Source: Streptomyces sp. CB01580
GTDB taxonomy: Bacteria; Actinomycetota; Actinomycetes; Streptomycetales; Streptomycetaceae
DNA length: 64,000 bases
Reading direction: 5' to 3'
Assembly: GCF_001905795.1 (NCBI RefSeq)
Contig: NZ_LIXJ01000003.1
Span: 1 to 64,000 of the forward strand
Both the position numbers and the translations under genes were made by a program. The notes under the pieces were generated by a model. It did not search any database. It was given only the letters and a program-made list of their open reading frames with translations, and had not been told where the DNA came from. Below are positions 23,116 through 32,858 of the stretch, piece by piece (positions within the stretch are counted from its first letter, which is position 1; the number at the start of each line of letters is the position of its first letter).

Positions 23116-23463
23116 CTACTTCTGGGCGGCCTGCCATAGGGCTACGGCGAGGCTGATCACGCCGACCAGGGCGGCGAGGGAGGGGAGCGGCCAGCGGGCG
23201 CGCTCAAGGTCGGTGAGACGCTGGTCGTTGCGCTTCTGACGTTCGGTCTCGCCCCGGTCGAGTGTGTCGAGGCGGGCGTCGTGCGTGTCGAGCCGGGCGG
23301 CCTGGTCGTCGAGGCGCCGGTCGGTCTGGTCGTGGCGCTGCGCAAGCAGGTTCAGCGACCCGTTGACCGTGGCGAACCCCTCGGCGACCGTGCCGCGCAG
23401 CTCCGCGAGGGCGACCGCGACGGCCGGGTCCGCCGGGGTCGACGGGATCGGGTCGGGGCTCAC
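23116..23463 (-). CDS. XhlA-like holin-associated protein
   Basis: The 115-aa protein has a long amphipathic coiled coil (about residues 25-90; repeated LDTHDARLDTLDRGE) and one C-terminal membrane helix (PLPSLAALVGVISLAVALW). This architecture matches XhlA-type proteins that work with holins in host lysis. GTG 23463 overlaps the holin stop by 4 bp (GTGA). It is the last gene of the late operon. Confidence 0.7.
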   Translation of the reverse strand: MSPDPIPSTPADPAVAVALAELRGTVAEGFATVNGSLNLLAQRHDQTDRRLDDQAARLDTHDARLDTLDRGETERQKRNDQRLTDLERARWPLPSLAALVGVISLAVALWQAAQK

Positions 23464-23720
23464 TCTGCCCCCCCGTCGGGGTCGTCGGCCAGGCCGAGGC
23501 CGAGGCGGTCGAGCAACTGCTCGACTGCGGGGTGCGCCATGACGCGGGCTACGACGCCAGCCACTGCGGCGGCCGAGGCCGCGGCGGCGACCAGCCACGG
23601 CGCGGCCACGGCCAGGGCGTCGGAGTCGGCGACGACCGCGGCCAGGACGGGCAGAACCGCGGCGACCGCGGCGAGGGTCTGTATCCCGGTGCGGACGGCG
23701 CGCTTGGTGTGGGGCTTCAT
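23460..23720 (-). CDS. Putative holin
   Basis: The 86-aa protein has two hydrophobic segments (about residues 12-32 and 38-60), a basic N-terminus (MKPHTKRAVRTG) and an acidic C-terminus, and it follows the endolysin by 5 bp. It should form the membrane lesion that releases or activates the endolysin. Identification is by topology and position. Confidence 0.65.
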   Translation of the reverse strand: MKPHTKRAVRTGIQTLAAVAAVLPVLAAVVADSDALAVAAPWLVAAAASAAAVAGVVARVMAHPAVEQLLDRLGLGLADDPDGGAE

Positions 23721-23725
23721 CGGGC

Positions 23726-24694
23726 TCACTTCTTCCCGCCGTAGGCGATGGTGTGGAGGGCGGCCCACCCGCGGGGGCCTATCGCGGGGTCGTAGTGCAC
23801 GCCCCGGGCCCGGTAGACGGGGTGCGCCTGGTGGAAGCGGGCGACCGCGGCCTGTGTCGCGGGCCCGTACGTGTCCGCCTCCGGGATGCCCGCGGCCATG
23901 TACCCGGCGGCCTTGAGCGCGCGCTGGAGCCCGCGTGCCGAGGGGGTGCGGCGGCCCGGTGCGAGGCCGGCCGGAAAGGCGGGCGCCACGTACGGCTTCG
24001 GCTTCGGCGCGGTCGGCTTCGTCGGGGTCGGGGCGGGCCTCGTCGGCGCGGGCTCGTCCTCGTCGTTCGGGTTCCAGTTCGCCGGGTGCTTCAGCCGCTC
24101 GCCCACGTCGGCGCGCAGCTGGGCCATGGAGAAGCCGCGGGGATCGATCTTGTCGGCGCTCCACTCCAGGTGGCCGATCACCGACTTGGCGGTCCAGCCG
24201 TGCGCCCGGCACAGGGCGGCCTGTACGCGCACGATCGCGTCGTACTGCGCGGCGGGCCACGGGTCCTTGCCGTCGCCCAGGTTCTCGCACTCCCAGCCGT
24301 AGAAGCGGGCGTTGCCGTCGGACCCGTTCGCGTTGCCCTTCGTGGGCGGGGCCGGACGGCTGCCGTACGACTCGGCGACCACCTGGTCCAGGACGCGTGC
24401 GTCGCCGCCCCCGGCGTGGTTGGTGCGGCCCCAGCCGACCATGTGGACCCGGCCGTCCTTCGCGATCATTCCGTGGCAGAGCGGGCCCGGTAGAGAGGCG
24501 TACCCGGTCCGGCACATGGCCACGGTGGACGCGGTGCCCTTGGTGACCGTGTGGTGCACGATCGATCCATTGACCGGACCCCATGGGCCCTTCGAGTTGC
24601 GGCTGTGTGTCCGCCAGTTGCCGACCTCGACGACACGGACGCCCTCGGCGCGCAGCGCGGTGAGGATGGCGGCAGCGGACAGGGGTGTTGCCAT
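23726..24694 (-). CDS. Phage endolysin: amidase with peptidoglycan-binding domain
   Basis: The 322-aa lysin has an amidase_2/PGRP catalytic domain (about 15-215; IVHHTVTKGTAS, LCHGMIAKDG, SVIGHLEW giving the zinc His ligands), a Pro/Lys-rich linker (230-255) and a C-terminal peptidoglycan-binding domain (about 260-320; SARGLQRALKAAGYMAAGIP). It cleaves the amide bond between MurNAc and the stem peptide at lysis. Its catalytic half is nearly identical to the orphan amidase at 5915-6838, while the C-terminal domains differ completely. Confidence 0.9.
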   Translation of the reverse strand: MATPLSAAAILTALRAEGVRVVEVGNWRTHSRNSKGPWGPVNGSIVHHTVTKGTASTVAMCRTGYASLPGPLCHGMIAKDGRVHMVGWGRTNHAGGGDARVLDQVVAESYGSRPAPPTKGNANGSDGNARFYGWECENLGDGKDPWPAAQYDAIVRVQAALCRAHGWTAKSVIGHLEWSADKIDPRGFSMAQLRADVGERLKHPANWNPNDEDEPAPTRPAPTPTKPTAPKPKPYVAPAFPAGLAPGRRTPSARGLQRALKAAGYMAAGIPEADTYGPATQAAVARFHQAHPVYRARGVHYDPAIGPRGWAALHTIAYGGKK

Positions 24695-24757
24695 GGGTAT
24701 CTCCAGACATGAAAAGGGCCCCGGCCGGGCGGCGCGGGGCGAACGGGTGGGGCGGGG

Positions 24758-25090
24758 TCAGGCCGGCATCCGGGCCACCCAATGCACCGGGATGTTGGCC
24801 CAGGTGTCGGGGCCCTCCGCCGTGTCCGTGAGCAAAATGAAAAGGGTGAACCCTGTTGCGCTGACGTTGATGGGCCGGGCCTCGAACCGGCCGGTGCTCC
24901 CCGCGCCGGCTGCGATCTCCGCGTTCATGATCGGGGCGACCGGGAAGGGCACCGGGAAGGTCACCGGCTGTGTGTAGCTGGTCAGGTTCGTGAAGCTGAC
25001 GTTCACGATGCCTGCTTGGTAGTCCTTGGCGTTGAGGCGCCCGGCGGTGATGCGCATGCCGGGCTGCCACAGGGTGGCCGGAACGGCCAT
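24758..25090 (-). CDS. Small tail-associated protein, H-type-lectin-like
   Basis: The 110-aa protein follows AGGAGG. Its beta-rich segment (IVNVSFTNLTSYTQPVTFPV, ending WANIPVHWVARM) resembles H-type-lectin/collar-like domains on actinophage tails, which may bind host surface sugars. It sits between the tail protein and endolysin. Function is inferred from position. Confidence 0.6.
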   Translation of the reverse strand: MAVPATLWQPGMRITAGRLNAKDYQAGIVNVSFTNLTSYTQPVTFPVPFPVAPIMNAEIAAGAGSTGRFEARPINVSATGFTLFILLTDTAEGPDTWANIPVHWVARMPA

Positions 25091-25101
25091 GGGGGTGCCT
25101 C

Positions 25102-27849
25102 CTACAGGGCGACGATGGTGGGGGTGGCGAGCCGGACATCCGTTCCGGCCGGATGAGGTTTGCGGATGCCGTTGACGGCGCGGGTGACGGTGAACACCTG
25201 CGGGGACGTGGCTCCGGCGATGCTGTGCACGGTGACGACTTCGCCGCCGAACTGCACGTCGAACGGGAACTCCGCGCCGTCGGTCGTCCACACCCGTCCA
25301 ACGGTGGTGGCCACTGACAGCGTCGTGTCCGTCGCCGACACCGCGGCGGCCAGGCCGGACCCGTCGGTGTCCGCCCGCCCGAGGTCGGGGTCGCCCACCA
25401 CCCCGACCCGGTACGGACCGGCCGGAGTGCAGGACAGATTCACCTCCCACGCGCGGGGGCGCGGCTGGTGCTGGATCTGCCGTACCAGGAGATCAAGCGG
25501 GCCCGGACCGGTGAAGTGCGGGGGATTCACGATCCGTACGAGGTCGCCCGGCCGCAGTCCGAGCACGGCCGGGATCAGGCCGGGGCGGCGATGCAGCAGC
25601 ACCCGGACCGTGGGGTACCGGGCCTCATCCCACGTGCCCAGGTGCGCCCACCACGCGGCGATGGGCTGCGCCTGGTCGTCGCTGCCGAGCGACAACGTCA
25701 TCGCTTCCTCGTACACCCCGACTCCGCCCTCTTCGGGCGGGCGGACGGACAGGGGCCCGTCCTCGATGACCGCGCGGCCGGCCGACCCGCCGGACCTGGT
25801 CACGGTCACGTCGTTGCGCACGGTGGCGTCGTCGTCGACCGGTTCCAGCGGCGGAGCCACGGCCCCGGCCGCGTAGTCGAGGACCAGGGCCGGGGCCTGG
25901 TTGTAGAGGGTGGCCCGGTCCCGGTAGACCAACCCCAGCTGGTCCATGCGCTCGTATAGGACTCCGCCGTCAGACTCGGCGCACTCGGCGACCAGGTCCA
26001 TCAGCTCGTCTTGCCCTTGCGGCCCCATCGCCTCAGACCCGACCGTCGTATCACCGGTCCACGTGACCAGCCGCAAAGTGGGCTCCTCTGCGGCGAGCCT
26101 GCGGAGCCGGTCGAGTGTCGACTCGCGGGCGTAGCCACGGTCCGCACCGGCCGCGGTGTTGGTGCCCGGCTGCCGGTCGGCGGTGCTGGGCGTGGTGTAC
26201 ACGCTCAGGTGGCCAACGGCCATGCCCTGTGTGGCGCTTCCCCACGTGCCGGTCACGGCAGCGGCCTGCCCCATCGTGGCCGTGACAGTGGTGTAGACGT
26301 ACCACCAGACCCCGGTTGAGATGTTCCGCCAGGCACACATCACCCACGTCTGACCACCCCCCGCGTCCCCTACATAGATCACCAACCGGTTCCAGATCCC
26401 TGAAAAGTCGGCGATGGCGGCGGGGACGGTCAGCGTCGCAAACGCCAAGGTCCCGCCGTCGGCGTCCCGCGCCTCGATCCGGATCCCCGCAGTGCTCGCG
26501 AAGGCGTGCGCGGTACGGATCGCCGACCCGCCCACTGTGACGCGCAGGATCTCGGTCTGAATTGTGGGCATCTCCGGTAGGCGGTAGGCAATTTCGACCT
26601 GCCAGCCCTGCACGCTGGTCCGGGGGACCGTCGCGGTCAGGGAGGCCACCGCCCCCAGCGTCGGCAGCGGCGCCGACCCTCCGAGCGACGAATCCGACGC
26701 CAGCTCCAGGCCCGCGACCTTCAGCGGCGGGACACCGTCCAGCGGCGAGTAGAGCTGTGTTGCGCCCGCGCCGTCCTCCATCGGCCAGTACGCCAGCAGC
26801 CCCGGGCTGCTGGGGATCCGCCGACGCAGCGTGGATTGCAGCGGGCGGCGCCCCTGGCCGAGACGGCGCAGGATGCCCGCGGCCTGCACCGGCACCCACG
26901 CGTCGTGCCCGCCGGGCGACCACCGAGGCGGCCACTCCGACACCTCGCCCGCGAACAGGCCATCGCGGTCGTCTACCTGGGCGGTGGGGCCCAGCGCCCA
27001 CGAGCGGCCCGCAGCGTCTGTGAACCCGGCCGCGCCCGGGGCGAGGGCCCGGAAGTCGGGGGCGGCCACGAGCGTGCCATCGATGCCGCTGCGCACCTCG
27101 GCGCGGTGGACCCGCCCGGCGATGCCGGAGGAGTTGAGCACGGCCGGAGAAGCAATGTCCAGCGGAGACGGTGAGGCGTGGATGGCCGTGCCGTACTCCG
27201 TCGTCGACGCAGACTCCATGACACGCCAGGGGCCCTCGATCGTGGCGGCCCAGTACAGGGATGCGGTGAGGGTGCCGCCGCTGTACGCGATGGTCCCGCG
27301 TACAGCGGCGCGCGGCGGGAGAGCGGGCAGAGCCCCCCTGATGTAGTAGCTATCGGACCCAGTCACCGACCACCACAGGTAGAGCACCTGGTCAGTGATT
27401 GCCATCCGGTAGGAGCGCTGTCCCGCGGCCGAGACCCACTTGCCGATGAGCTGCCGGTCACCGGGCGCCAGCCAATCCGTGGTGGCCTCGACCCGGATGT
27501 CGAGGTCCCCCGTGATGTCGAGCGGAGCGGCGGCCGGGGTGCGGGCGTACGCGCCCGGCGTGCCGTCCAGTTCGAGGTACGACTCGGGCCCCGGCACCGT
27601 GATCCGGACCGGGGTGTTGCGTCCCAGCAGCCCGTAGAACGGGCTGAGCGGGTTACGCGGGCTGTACCGGCCGCCCTCGTTGTTGAGGAGGAGCGAGCAG
27701 GACGCAGGATCGGGCTGCGCCCCCTCGCTCGCCGTGCCGTGCGTGATGCTGATCGGCTCCCTGGTGTACACGTCCTTCGTGATGTCCGTCCACGTGCCGC
27801 CGAGCAGCAGTTCGGCCCGCAGACCAAGCGGCGATTCTGGGAACGCCAC
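25102..27849 (-). CDS. Minor tail protein (915 aa)
   Basis: This large protein starts with GTG 27849 after AGGAGG. Beta-rich segments around residues 100-200 and 340-540 (for example LKVAGLELASDSS, SLGGSAPLPTLG) suggest concanavalin/LamG-like carbohydrate-binding modules. The C-terminus (DLVRIVNPPHFTGPGPLDLL) resembles tail-spike-base proteins of actinophages. Located just after the tape measure gene, it is likely part of the tail tip that contacts the host. Confidence 0.75.
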   Translation of the reverse strand: MAFPESPLGLRAELLLGGTWTDITKDVYTREPISITHGTASEGAQPDPASCSLLLNNEGGRYSPRNPLSPFYGLLGRNTPVRITVPGPESYLELDGTPGAYARTPAAAPLDITGDLDIRVEATTDWLAPGDRQLIGKWVSAAGQRSYRMAITDQVLYLWWSVTGSDSYYIRGALPALPPRAAVRGTIAYSGGTLTASLYWAATIEGPWRVMESASTTEYGTAIHASPSPLDIASPAVLNSSGIAGRVHRAEVRSGIDGTLVAAPDFRALAPGAAGFTDAAGRSWALGPTAQVDDRDGLFAGEVSEWPPRWSPGGHDAWVPVQAAGILRRLGQGRRPLQSTLRRRIPSSPGLLAYWPMEDGAGATQLYSPLDGVPPLKVAGLELASDSSLGGSAPLPTLGAVASLTATVPRTSVQGWQVEIAYRLPEMPTIQTEILRVTVGGSAIRTAHAFASTAGIRIEARDADGGTLAFATLTVPAAIADFSGIWNRLVIYVGDAGGGQTWVMCAWRNISTGVWWYVYTTVTATMGQAAAVTGTWGSATQGMAVGHLSVYTTPSTADRQPGTNTAAGADRGYARESTLDRLRRLAAEEPTLRLVTWTGDTTVGSEAMGPQGQDELMDLVAECAESDGGVLYERMDQLGLVYRDRATLYNQAPALVLDYAAGAVAPPLEPVDDDATVRNDVTVTRSGGSAGRAVIEDGPLSVRPPEEGGVGVYEEAMTLSLGSDDQAQPIAAWWAHLGTWDEARYPTVRVLLHRRPGLIPAVLGLRPGDLVRIVNPPHFTGPGPLDLLVRQIQHQPRPRAWEVNLSCTPAGPYRVGVVGDPDLGRADTDGSGLAAAVSATDTTLSVATTVGRVWTTDGAEFPFDVQFGGEVVTVHSIAGATSPQVFTVTRAVNGIRKPHPAGTDVRLATPTIVAL

Positions 27850-27861
27850 GGGGCCACCTCC

Positions 27862-30800
27862 TTACTTCTTCTTGCCCGCGAGTACGAGCTGAACGTCGCC
27901 GCCCCGCACGCGGATTGCGTGCCGCAGCTCCTCAAGCAGTGCGTCATCGCGCCGCGCCCCGGACGACCGGATCTCAATCACCGTCGGGCCGGCCGAACCA
28001 CCGGCCCCGGCCCCGGGCGCCGCCATCGACCCCGACGGGATCGGCACGGCGGACGGGTCCACGAGCGCGGACATCGACGCGTCGACCGCGCCGCGCCCGC
28101 CATCGATGCCCTGCACGAGACCCTGCGGGATGTACTGGCCGATCCCAGCCATCACCCGCGACGGCGAATGGATGCCCAACGCCTGTTTGATGGCCTTCTG
28201 CATCCCCTTCGCGATCGTCAGCATCTGCTTTTCGATCGCCTTCTGTTGAGACTGGAGGCCCTTCACGAGCCCCTGCGCGGCCTGAATGCCGCTGCCGTAC
28301 ATGGCGTCCCCGGCGGTCTTCCCGGCAGCGTCCGCGGCCTTGACGAGCGCCGCTTGCTGGCTGTTGATCTGCCGGATCTGCTGCGTCGACGCGTTCGCGA
28401 GGACCGCGGCCGACGCCGCGCCCTGATCGACCCCGGCCGATGCGATCTGCGCGATCAGGTCGCTGCGCACGCCCTTCTTCCGCAGCTGCGCAAGCTGCTG
28501 CGCGAATCGCTGCGCCTGGTCGACCCGTGCCGCCAGGGTGTTGATGATCGTGTCCGCCGTAGCGGGCCCGTCCATCGACGTGATCGACCCAGCGTCGAGC
28601 ACGCCCTTACGCACGTCCGCGACGAGCTTGTCCCGGGCGGCGACCGTGTCGGCGACCTTCTTCTGAGCCGCCTTGAGCTGAGAAGCGACCTTCGCTTCCT
28701 GATTGGCCAGCTTCACCAGCTGCTTACTGCCGCTGCTGGCCTTCCCGAGCAGCTGAGCCCGCTTCTTGCCGGGCGCCAGGCTGCTACGTACGATGCCAGC
28801 CACCTTGTCGGCGGCGGCCTTGACCTGCTTGGCCGACCCGGTGAGGCCGACGGCCAAGCCCTTCGCGATCCAATTACCCTGAGCAGCCGTCACCTTCGAC
28901 GGCGAGTGAATGCCCAAGGCTTTCGCGATCGGCCCCGGTATCGCGGACCGGGCAAAGCTCATGACCTGACCCTTGAGCCATCCGCCCATGCCCTGAATTC
29001 CCTGCCACAGGCCACGCACGACATCCTGACCCTTGCCGTACAGCAGCGACCCGAGGTTCCCGACCGCCGCGGAGATCCGGCTCGGGATGCCGCGCACCCA
29101 CGCCACCGCGTCGGCCACACGAGCAGCCGCAGCAGCCTGGAACCGCGACCATCCCTCGCGGGCCGACGTCGCCAGGCGGGAACCCAGCCCCGATAGCGCG
29201 GCGGCGGCCCGGCTTGGCAGCCCCTGCACTGTGGTAATGAAGCTGGTCCACGTGCGAGACACCGGACCGGATACGTAATTGGTCCACAGACCGGAGAACC
29301 ATCCTCCTATCGCCGACCCGAGCGAGGACATCACCCCGCCCGCTGCTGCTGCCTTTTGTGAAATCCATGTACCGAAAGACAGCCACCACTCGGTCAACTT
29401 TTCGTTGGTCTTGGCAATGAGTTCTTTCGTGAAATTCGTGGTGATGATGGCCGCCGATGTCACGAGTGCCCCGGAGATCAGCCCCGGAAGGGTGATGACT
29501 CCTGCTGTGATCGCTGCGGCGATGGCCGAGACTTTAAAAACCTTGTCGGGGTTCTCCGCAATGTACGCGGCGGCCTTCTGCCCGGCCTGCTGAAGCCAGT
29601 CGATCATTTTCGGGCCAAGCTCCATCAGCTTTTCGCCGATCCGCTGAGTCAGCAGTTCCACGAATTTTGCGGCCTGATCGACCTTTGAGTCCGTGCCCTT
29701 CCCGGCCTCCTCCCACAGGTTCTTGAGGTGCTTGGTCACGTAGGCTTTCAGGCCGGTCAGTGCCGGAATGACCTTGGTGCCTAGGAAATCGACGATGTTC
29801 TGCTGCAAACCGCGCTTGAATGCCTCTACGCGGGTCGCCGCGTTGTCGCGCAGCGAATCACCCATTTCATTGGCCGCGCCGCCGACTTCCCCGAGAGCGT
29901 CAACCGCGCTTTTCGGGTCCAGGGCCAGCAATGCCTTTTGCATGTCCTCGCTCTTGGTCCCGAAAAGCTCGACAGCAGCAGCGTCACGCTGCACGGGGTC
30001 TTCCATCTCGCGCAGTGCGTCGAGGGTCATTTGAAGGGCCTTAGTGGCCTGCGGTCCACCCTCTGAAATCATTTTCACCATCTTGTTGGCATCCAGGCCG
30101 ACAGCCCGGAATCCGCCGACGATCTTGTCAGATCCGGAAACCGCCTCGATAGTGAATTCCTTCAACGCGTCCGCGACCACGTCAGTATCACGCGCGCCCG
30201 CTTTCAGGCCCTGAGACATAAGGCCCGTCGCGGTCTTCACGTTCAGGCCGAGACGCTGAAAGATCACAGAATACTCATTGAAAGTGTCCGCGATATCGTC
30301 GGCCCTCGGGCCCATTTCCTGAAGGCCCTTAGTGATTACATCAAGAGCGATTTTCGCGTTCTTGGCAAGGCCGGTCTTCATGACCTGACCGACCGCATTC
30401 GCGGTCTGCCCCAAATCCAGCTCAAACGTACTCGCGAGATCCGTGACATTCGTCGATATCTCGCGAATCTGAGCATTCGTCGCGCCGGTCGGCAGCAGTC
30501 CCGCGCGCATCGTCGCACTGATCGCGTCCGCAGCGCCCTGGAAATCCTCCGTGACCGCGTCCGCGTACATCCGCCCGGCGATCCGGCCGTACCGCTGCGC
30601 CACGGCCGGAGTCGCGCCGAGCTGCGCTTGAAGCCGCCCGGTGATCTTGCCCTGTTCGAGCGCCGTGCCGATCCCCTGCATCAGAACCGCGCCAGCCGCG
30701 ATCCCGGCCGCCGCCGCGGCCAGCTTGACCTTGCCGAACGCGTTCTCGGCGACCTGGCGGAGACGGCCGGCCCCGGTCTCCCCACCGTCAGCCAGCCCGT

Positions 30801-31206
30801 CACCCACAGCAGCGCCCGCGCGGCGCCCGGCCGCACGGGCATCGCCGTCCATACCCCTCACGCCGTACCGCACCCCGTCGGCCAGATCCTCACCGGCTCG
30901 ACGTCCGGACGTGCGGGCCGCGGTCTCGACCTCGCCGAGCCCGGCCTGTACCCCGGTGGCGAGCGCATCCCCCGCCTGACGGCCAGCTGACCGGGCCGCG
31001 GTCTCGACTTCGCCGAGCCCATCAGCCGCGCCATCGGCGGTGGCGTCGCCGAGAGCCTGCCCGGCCGCCGTACCAGCCCGCCCGGCCGCGGTCGTGATCC
31101 GGCGACCGGCCGTCCGCATCTCGCCCTCAGCCCGGGTCAGTGCGGGCCGGACCGCACGGTCGTCGATCGTGATGTACCCGGTGAGTTCACCGATGGTCAG
31201 CGCCAT
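27862..31206 (-). CDS. Tail tape measure protein
   Basis: The 1114-aa protein is Ala-rich and helical throughout, with hydrophobic segments near residues 160-180 and 560-600 and two HSPS motifs (GIHSPSKV near 760, GIHSPSRVM near 1010) seen in many tape measure proteins. It sets tail length and helps DNA passage. It starts at ATG 31206, overlapping the stop of the frameshifted chaperone product as TGATG. Its gene is the longest in the prophage, as usual. Confidence 0.9.
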   Translation of the reverse strand: MALTIGELTGYITIDDRAVRPALTRAEGEMRTAGRRITTAAGRAGTAAGQALGDATADGAADGLGEVETAARSAGRQAGDALATGVQAGLGEVETAARTSGRRAGEDLADGVRYGVRGMDGDARAAGRRAGAAVGDGLADGGETGAGRLRQVAENAFGKVKLAAAAAGIAAGAVLMQGIGTALEQGKITGRLQAQLGATPAVAQRYGRIAGRMYADAVTEDFQGAADAISATMRAGLLPTGATNAQIREISTNVTDLASTFELDLGQTANAVGQVMKTGLAKNAKIALDVITKGLQEMGPRADDIADTFNEYSVIFQRLGLNVKTATGLMSQGLKAGARDTDVVADALKEFTIEAVSGSDKIVGGFRAVGLDANKMVKMISEGGPQATKALQMTLDALREMEDPVQRDAAAVELFGTKSEDMQKALLALDPKSAVDALGEVGGAANEMGDSLRDNAATRVEAFKRGLQQNIVDFLGTKVIPALTGLKAYVTKHLKNLWEEAGKGTDSKVDQAAKFVELLTQRIGEKLMELGPKMIDWLQQAGQKAAAYIAENPDKVFKVSAIAAAITAGVITLPGLISGALVTSAAIITTNFTKELIAKTNEKLTEWWLSFGTWISQKAAAAGGVMSSLGSAIGGWFSGLWTNYVSGPVSRTWTSFITTVQGLPSRAAAALSGLGSRLATSAREGWSRFQAAAAARVADAVAWVRGIPSRISAAVGNLGSLLYGKGQDVVRGLWQGIQGMGGWLKGQVMSFARSAIPGPIAKALGIHSPSKVTAAQGNWIAKGLAVGLTGSAKQVKAAADKVAGIVRSSLAPGKKRAQLLGKASSGSKQLVKLANQEAKVASQLKAAQKKVADTVAARDKLVADVRKGVLDAGSITSMDGPATADTIINTLAARVDQAQRFAQQLAQLRKKGVRSDLIAQIASAGVDQGAASAAVLANASTQQIRQINSQQAALVKAADAAGKTAGDAMYGSGIQAAQGLVKGLQSQQKAIEKQMLTIAKGMQKAIKQALGIHSPSRVMAGIGQYIPQGLVQGIDGGRGAVDASMSALVDPSAVPIPSGSMAAPGAGAGGSAGPTVIEIRSSGARRDDALLEELRHAIRVRGGDVQLVLAGKKK

Positions 31207-31912
31207 CACCGGCCCCCCTTCTGCCCGCCGTCGGGCGGTGGTGCGAAGTGCCGGTAGACGCGGCATTCAGTGCTCAACAGGCCGGTGATACGAGCGCGGA
31301 GCCACCGCCACGACCGGTCGCGGAGGACTCCGGAGTCGGCGTCGATGCCGTACACCTGGTGCAAGTCGGCTTCGATCAGCGCCCATTGCTCAAGCAGTGC
31401 ATCCCACGTCAGGGCTGGGGCTGCGCCTTGCGGCTGCGCGGCGAGGCCGCCCTCGTACCACTCGTAGAGGCCGGTTTCCGGGTCGTACTCGCCGCACCCT
31501 TTGCCGAGGAGGCGCGCGACGCCGACCGCCTCGCCGCCCGATTCGCTTTTCCCGGGCCGGTGCCCGTCTGCCAGTAGCTCTCGGCGGTCTCACGGTCGGC
31601 GGTGATCCACATCATCGCGGTCAAGGCGACGTGCTTGAAGCGGCCCCACGACAGATCGGCGCGCAGCTGGTCGTACGCGTCGCCGAGACATATCCGGTAG
31701 AGGTCGAGCTCCTGCTCGTCGTCGAGCTGCTGCGTGTCGACCCCGGAGCCGCCCGCGACCAGGCGCGCGGCCAAGGTCGTGATCCGCTCGATCCGGATGC
31801 CGTCCTCGGCCGGCGGGTCCTCGATCCGGTAGACGCGCTCCACACCGTCCCGGCCGGTCACGGGGAGTTCGAGGTAGTCGTCGAGGAAGGCGTCGAGCGC
31901 CCCGAACCCCAT
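31206..31912 (-). CDS. Tail assembly chaperone GT fusion made by -1 frameshift
   Basis: From the same start as the shorter chaperone, a slip at GGGAAAA (31547-31553), read G GGA AAA, moves ribosomes into a second frame. That frame continues SESGGEAVGVARLLGKG...YEWYEGG and ends in TGA 31206-31208. The extra frame has no start codon of its own and abuts the tape measure gene, the classic G/GT layout of siphoviruses. GT chaperones coat the tape measure during tail assembly. Confidence 0.8.
31409..31912 (-). CDS. Tail assembly chaperone G
   Basis: The 167-aa unshifted product begins MGFGALDAFLDDYLELPVTG and includes RFKHVALTAMMWITADRETA, typical of actinophage tail chaperones. Its last 50 residues (after KANRAARR) are low-complexity, consistent with a frame read only by unshifted ribosomes. 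The start overlaps the major tail protein stop as TGATG. Confidence 0.85.
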   Translation of the reverse strand: MGFGALDAFLDDYLELPVTGRDGVERVYRIEDPPAEDGIRIERITTLAARLVAGGSGVDTQQLDDEQELDLYRICLGDAYDQLRADLSWGRFKHVALTAMMWITADRETAESYWQTGTGPGKANRAARRSASRASSAKGAASTTRKPASTSGTRAASPRSRKAQPQP

Positions 31913-32412
31913 CAGGAACCGTCCTCGGTCGCCTCTTCGGCCTTCGGGTTGGGAATCGGGAGGAGCGGGCCGTCCCCGGTGAGCGTGACCTCGACCTGGT
32001 CCAGGGCGGTGTACTCGCCGCCGGACGGGGCCCACGTCACGATGGCGTACCCCTCGTACGCCTCCGGCAGGCCGTTGCGGTCGTAGTACCGGACGTGCAC
32101 GCGGGACGCCGATCCGTACGAGTACGCGGCGAGGCGCAGCGCCTCGTGCACGGCGTTGTAGGTCTTCGCCGTGTCGTTGATCTTCCGGTTGATCGTCATG
32201 GACAGTTCCCACGACTGGCCGGTCTTGGTGTTCCCGGCCCAGCCGTCGGAGTCGTAATCGCTGCTGTCCTCGATGTTGGGCTCGGCGGCCGGGGTCAGGG
32301 AGGTGATGCCGGGGCAGAGGTCCCAGCTCGGCGTTCCGGCGGTGCCGGTGTCGAGCTCCACGCGCCACCTGCGGGCGAGCGCGGTCACTGCCGGATCGAC
32401 AGGGGTACTCAT
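31912..32412 (-). CDS. Major tail protein
   Basis: The 166-aa beta-rich protein (MSTPVDPAVTALARRWRVEL..., SWELSMTINRKINDTAKTYN, VEVTLTGDGPLLP) fits the tail-tube fold and sits at the standard location before the chaperones. It polymerises into the tail tube. ATG 32412 follows GGAG. Confidence 0.8.
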   Translation of the reverse strand: MSTPVDPAVTALARRWRVELDTGTAGTPSWDLCPGITSLTPAAEPNIEDSSDYDSDGWAGNTKTGQSWELSMTINRKINDTAKTYNAVHEALRLAAYSYGSASRVHVRYYDRNGLPEAYEGYAIVTWAPSGGEYTALDQVEVTLTGDGPLLPIPNPKAEEATEDGS

Positions 32413-32423
32413 CAGGGGGTCTC

Positions 32424-32858
32424 CTACTCGTAGGCGTTGGGGGTGGCCCGGGTCGTCCGGGCGTAGTAGTTGGCGGACATCTCCATCCGCCCGTTGGCAT
32501 CGAGGCCGATCTGTGCCTCGGACTGGCGCCACATCAGCGCGACCGGCACACCCCGGAGACAGGTGTTCTCGCGGCCGTGCAGGAGATCGCACACGGCATC
32601 GGCCAGGGCGTAGACCTCGCGCGGGTCCCGCCCGGCCCGCATCCGCACCTGTACAGCGGTGATCGCATCGGTGCCGCCTGTGTCCTCGACCGGGTACGGG
32701 GTCAGGCAGATCACCGCGTCCGGCGCCGCGGGCATGAAGCCGATCACGACCGCCGTGCCCTTCGTCGGGTACGGCTCATCCGGCGGCCCGTACGTACCGA
32801 GCCCCTGTGCGTTGAGGAGTTCGGCCAGGCCCTCGACAAGGTCGGTGGTGTAGCTCAT
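32424..32858 (-). CDS. Tail terminator/minor capsid-like protein
   Basis: The 144-aa protein (MSYTTDLVEGLAELLNAQGL..., VICLTPYPVEDTGGT) resembles minor capsid/tail terminator proteins that cap the tail tube at the neck. Position between the gp10-like protein and major tail protein supports this. Its start overlaps the previous stop (ATGA). Confidence 0.65.
   Translation of the reverse strand: MSYTTDLVEGLAELLNAQGLGTYGPPDEPYPTKGTAVVIGFMPAAPDAVICLTPYPVEDTGGTDAITAVQVRMRAGRDPREVYALADAVCDLLHGRENTCLRGVPVALMWRQSEAQIGLDANGRMEMSANYYARTTRATPNAYE

Noticed and set aside
22670..23137. A 155-codon frame on the minus strand across the CRISPR array (repeated GPRARGG-type peptides)
   Set aside because: The peptide repeats are just the CRISPR repeats read in frame at high GC; no ribosome site or domain, and spacers differ completely.
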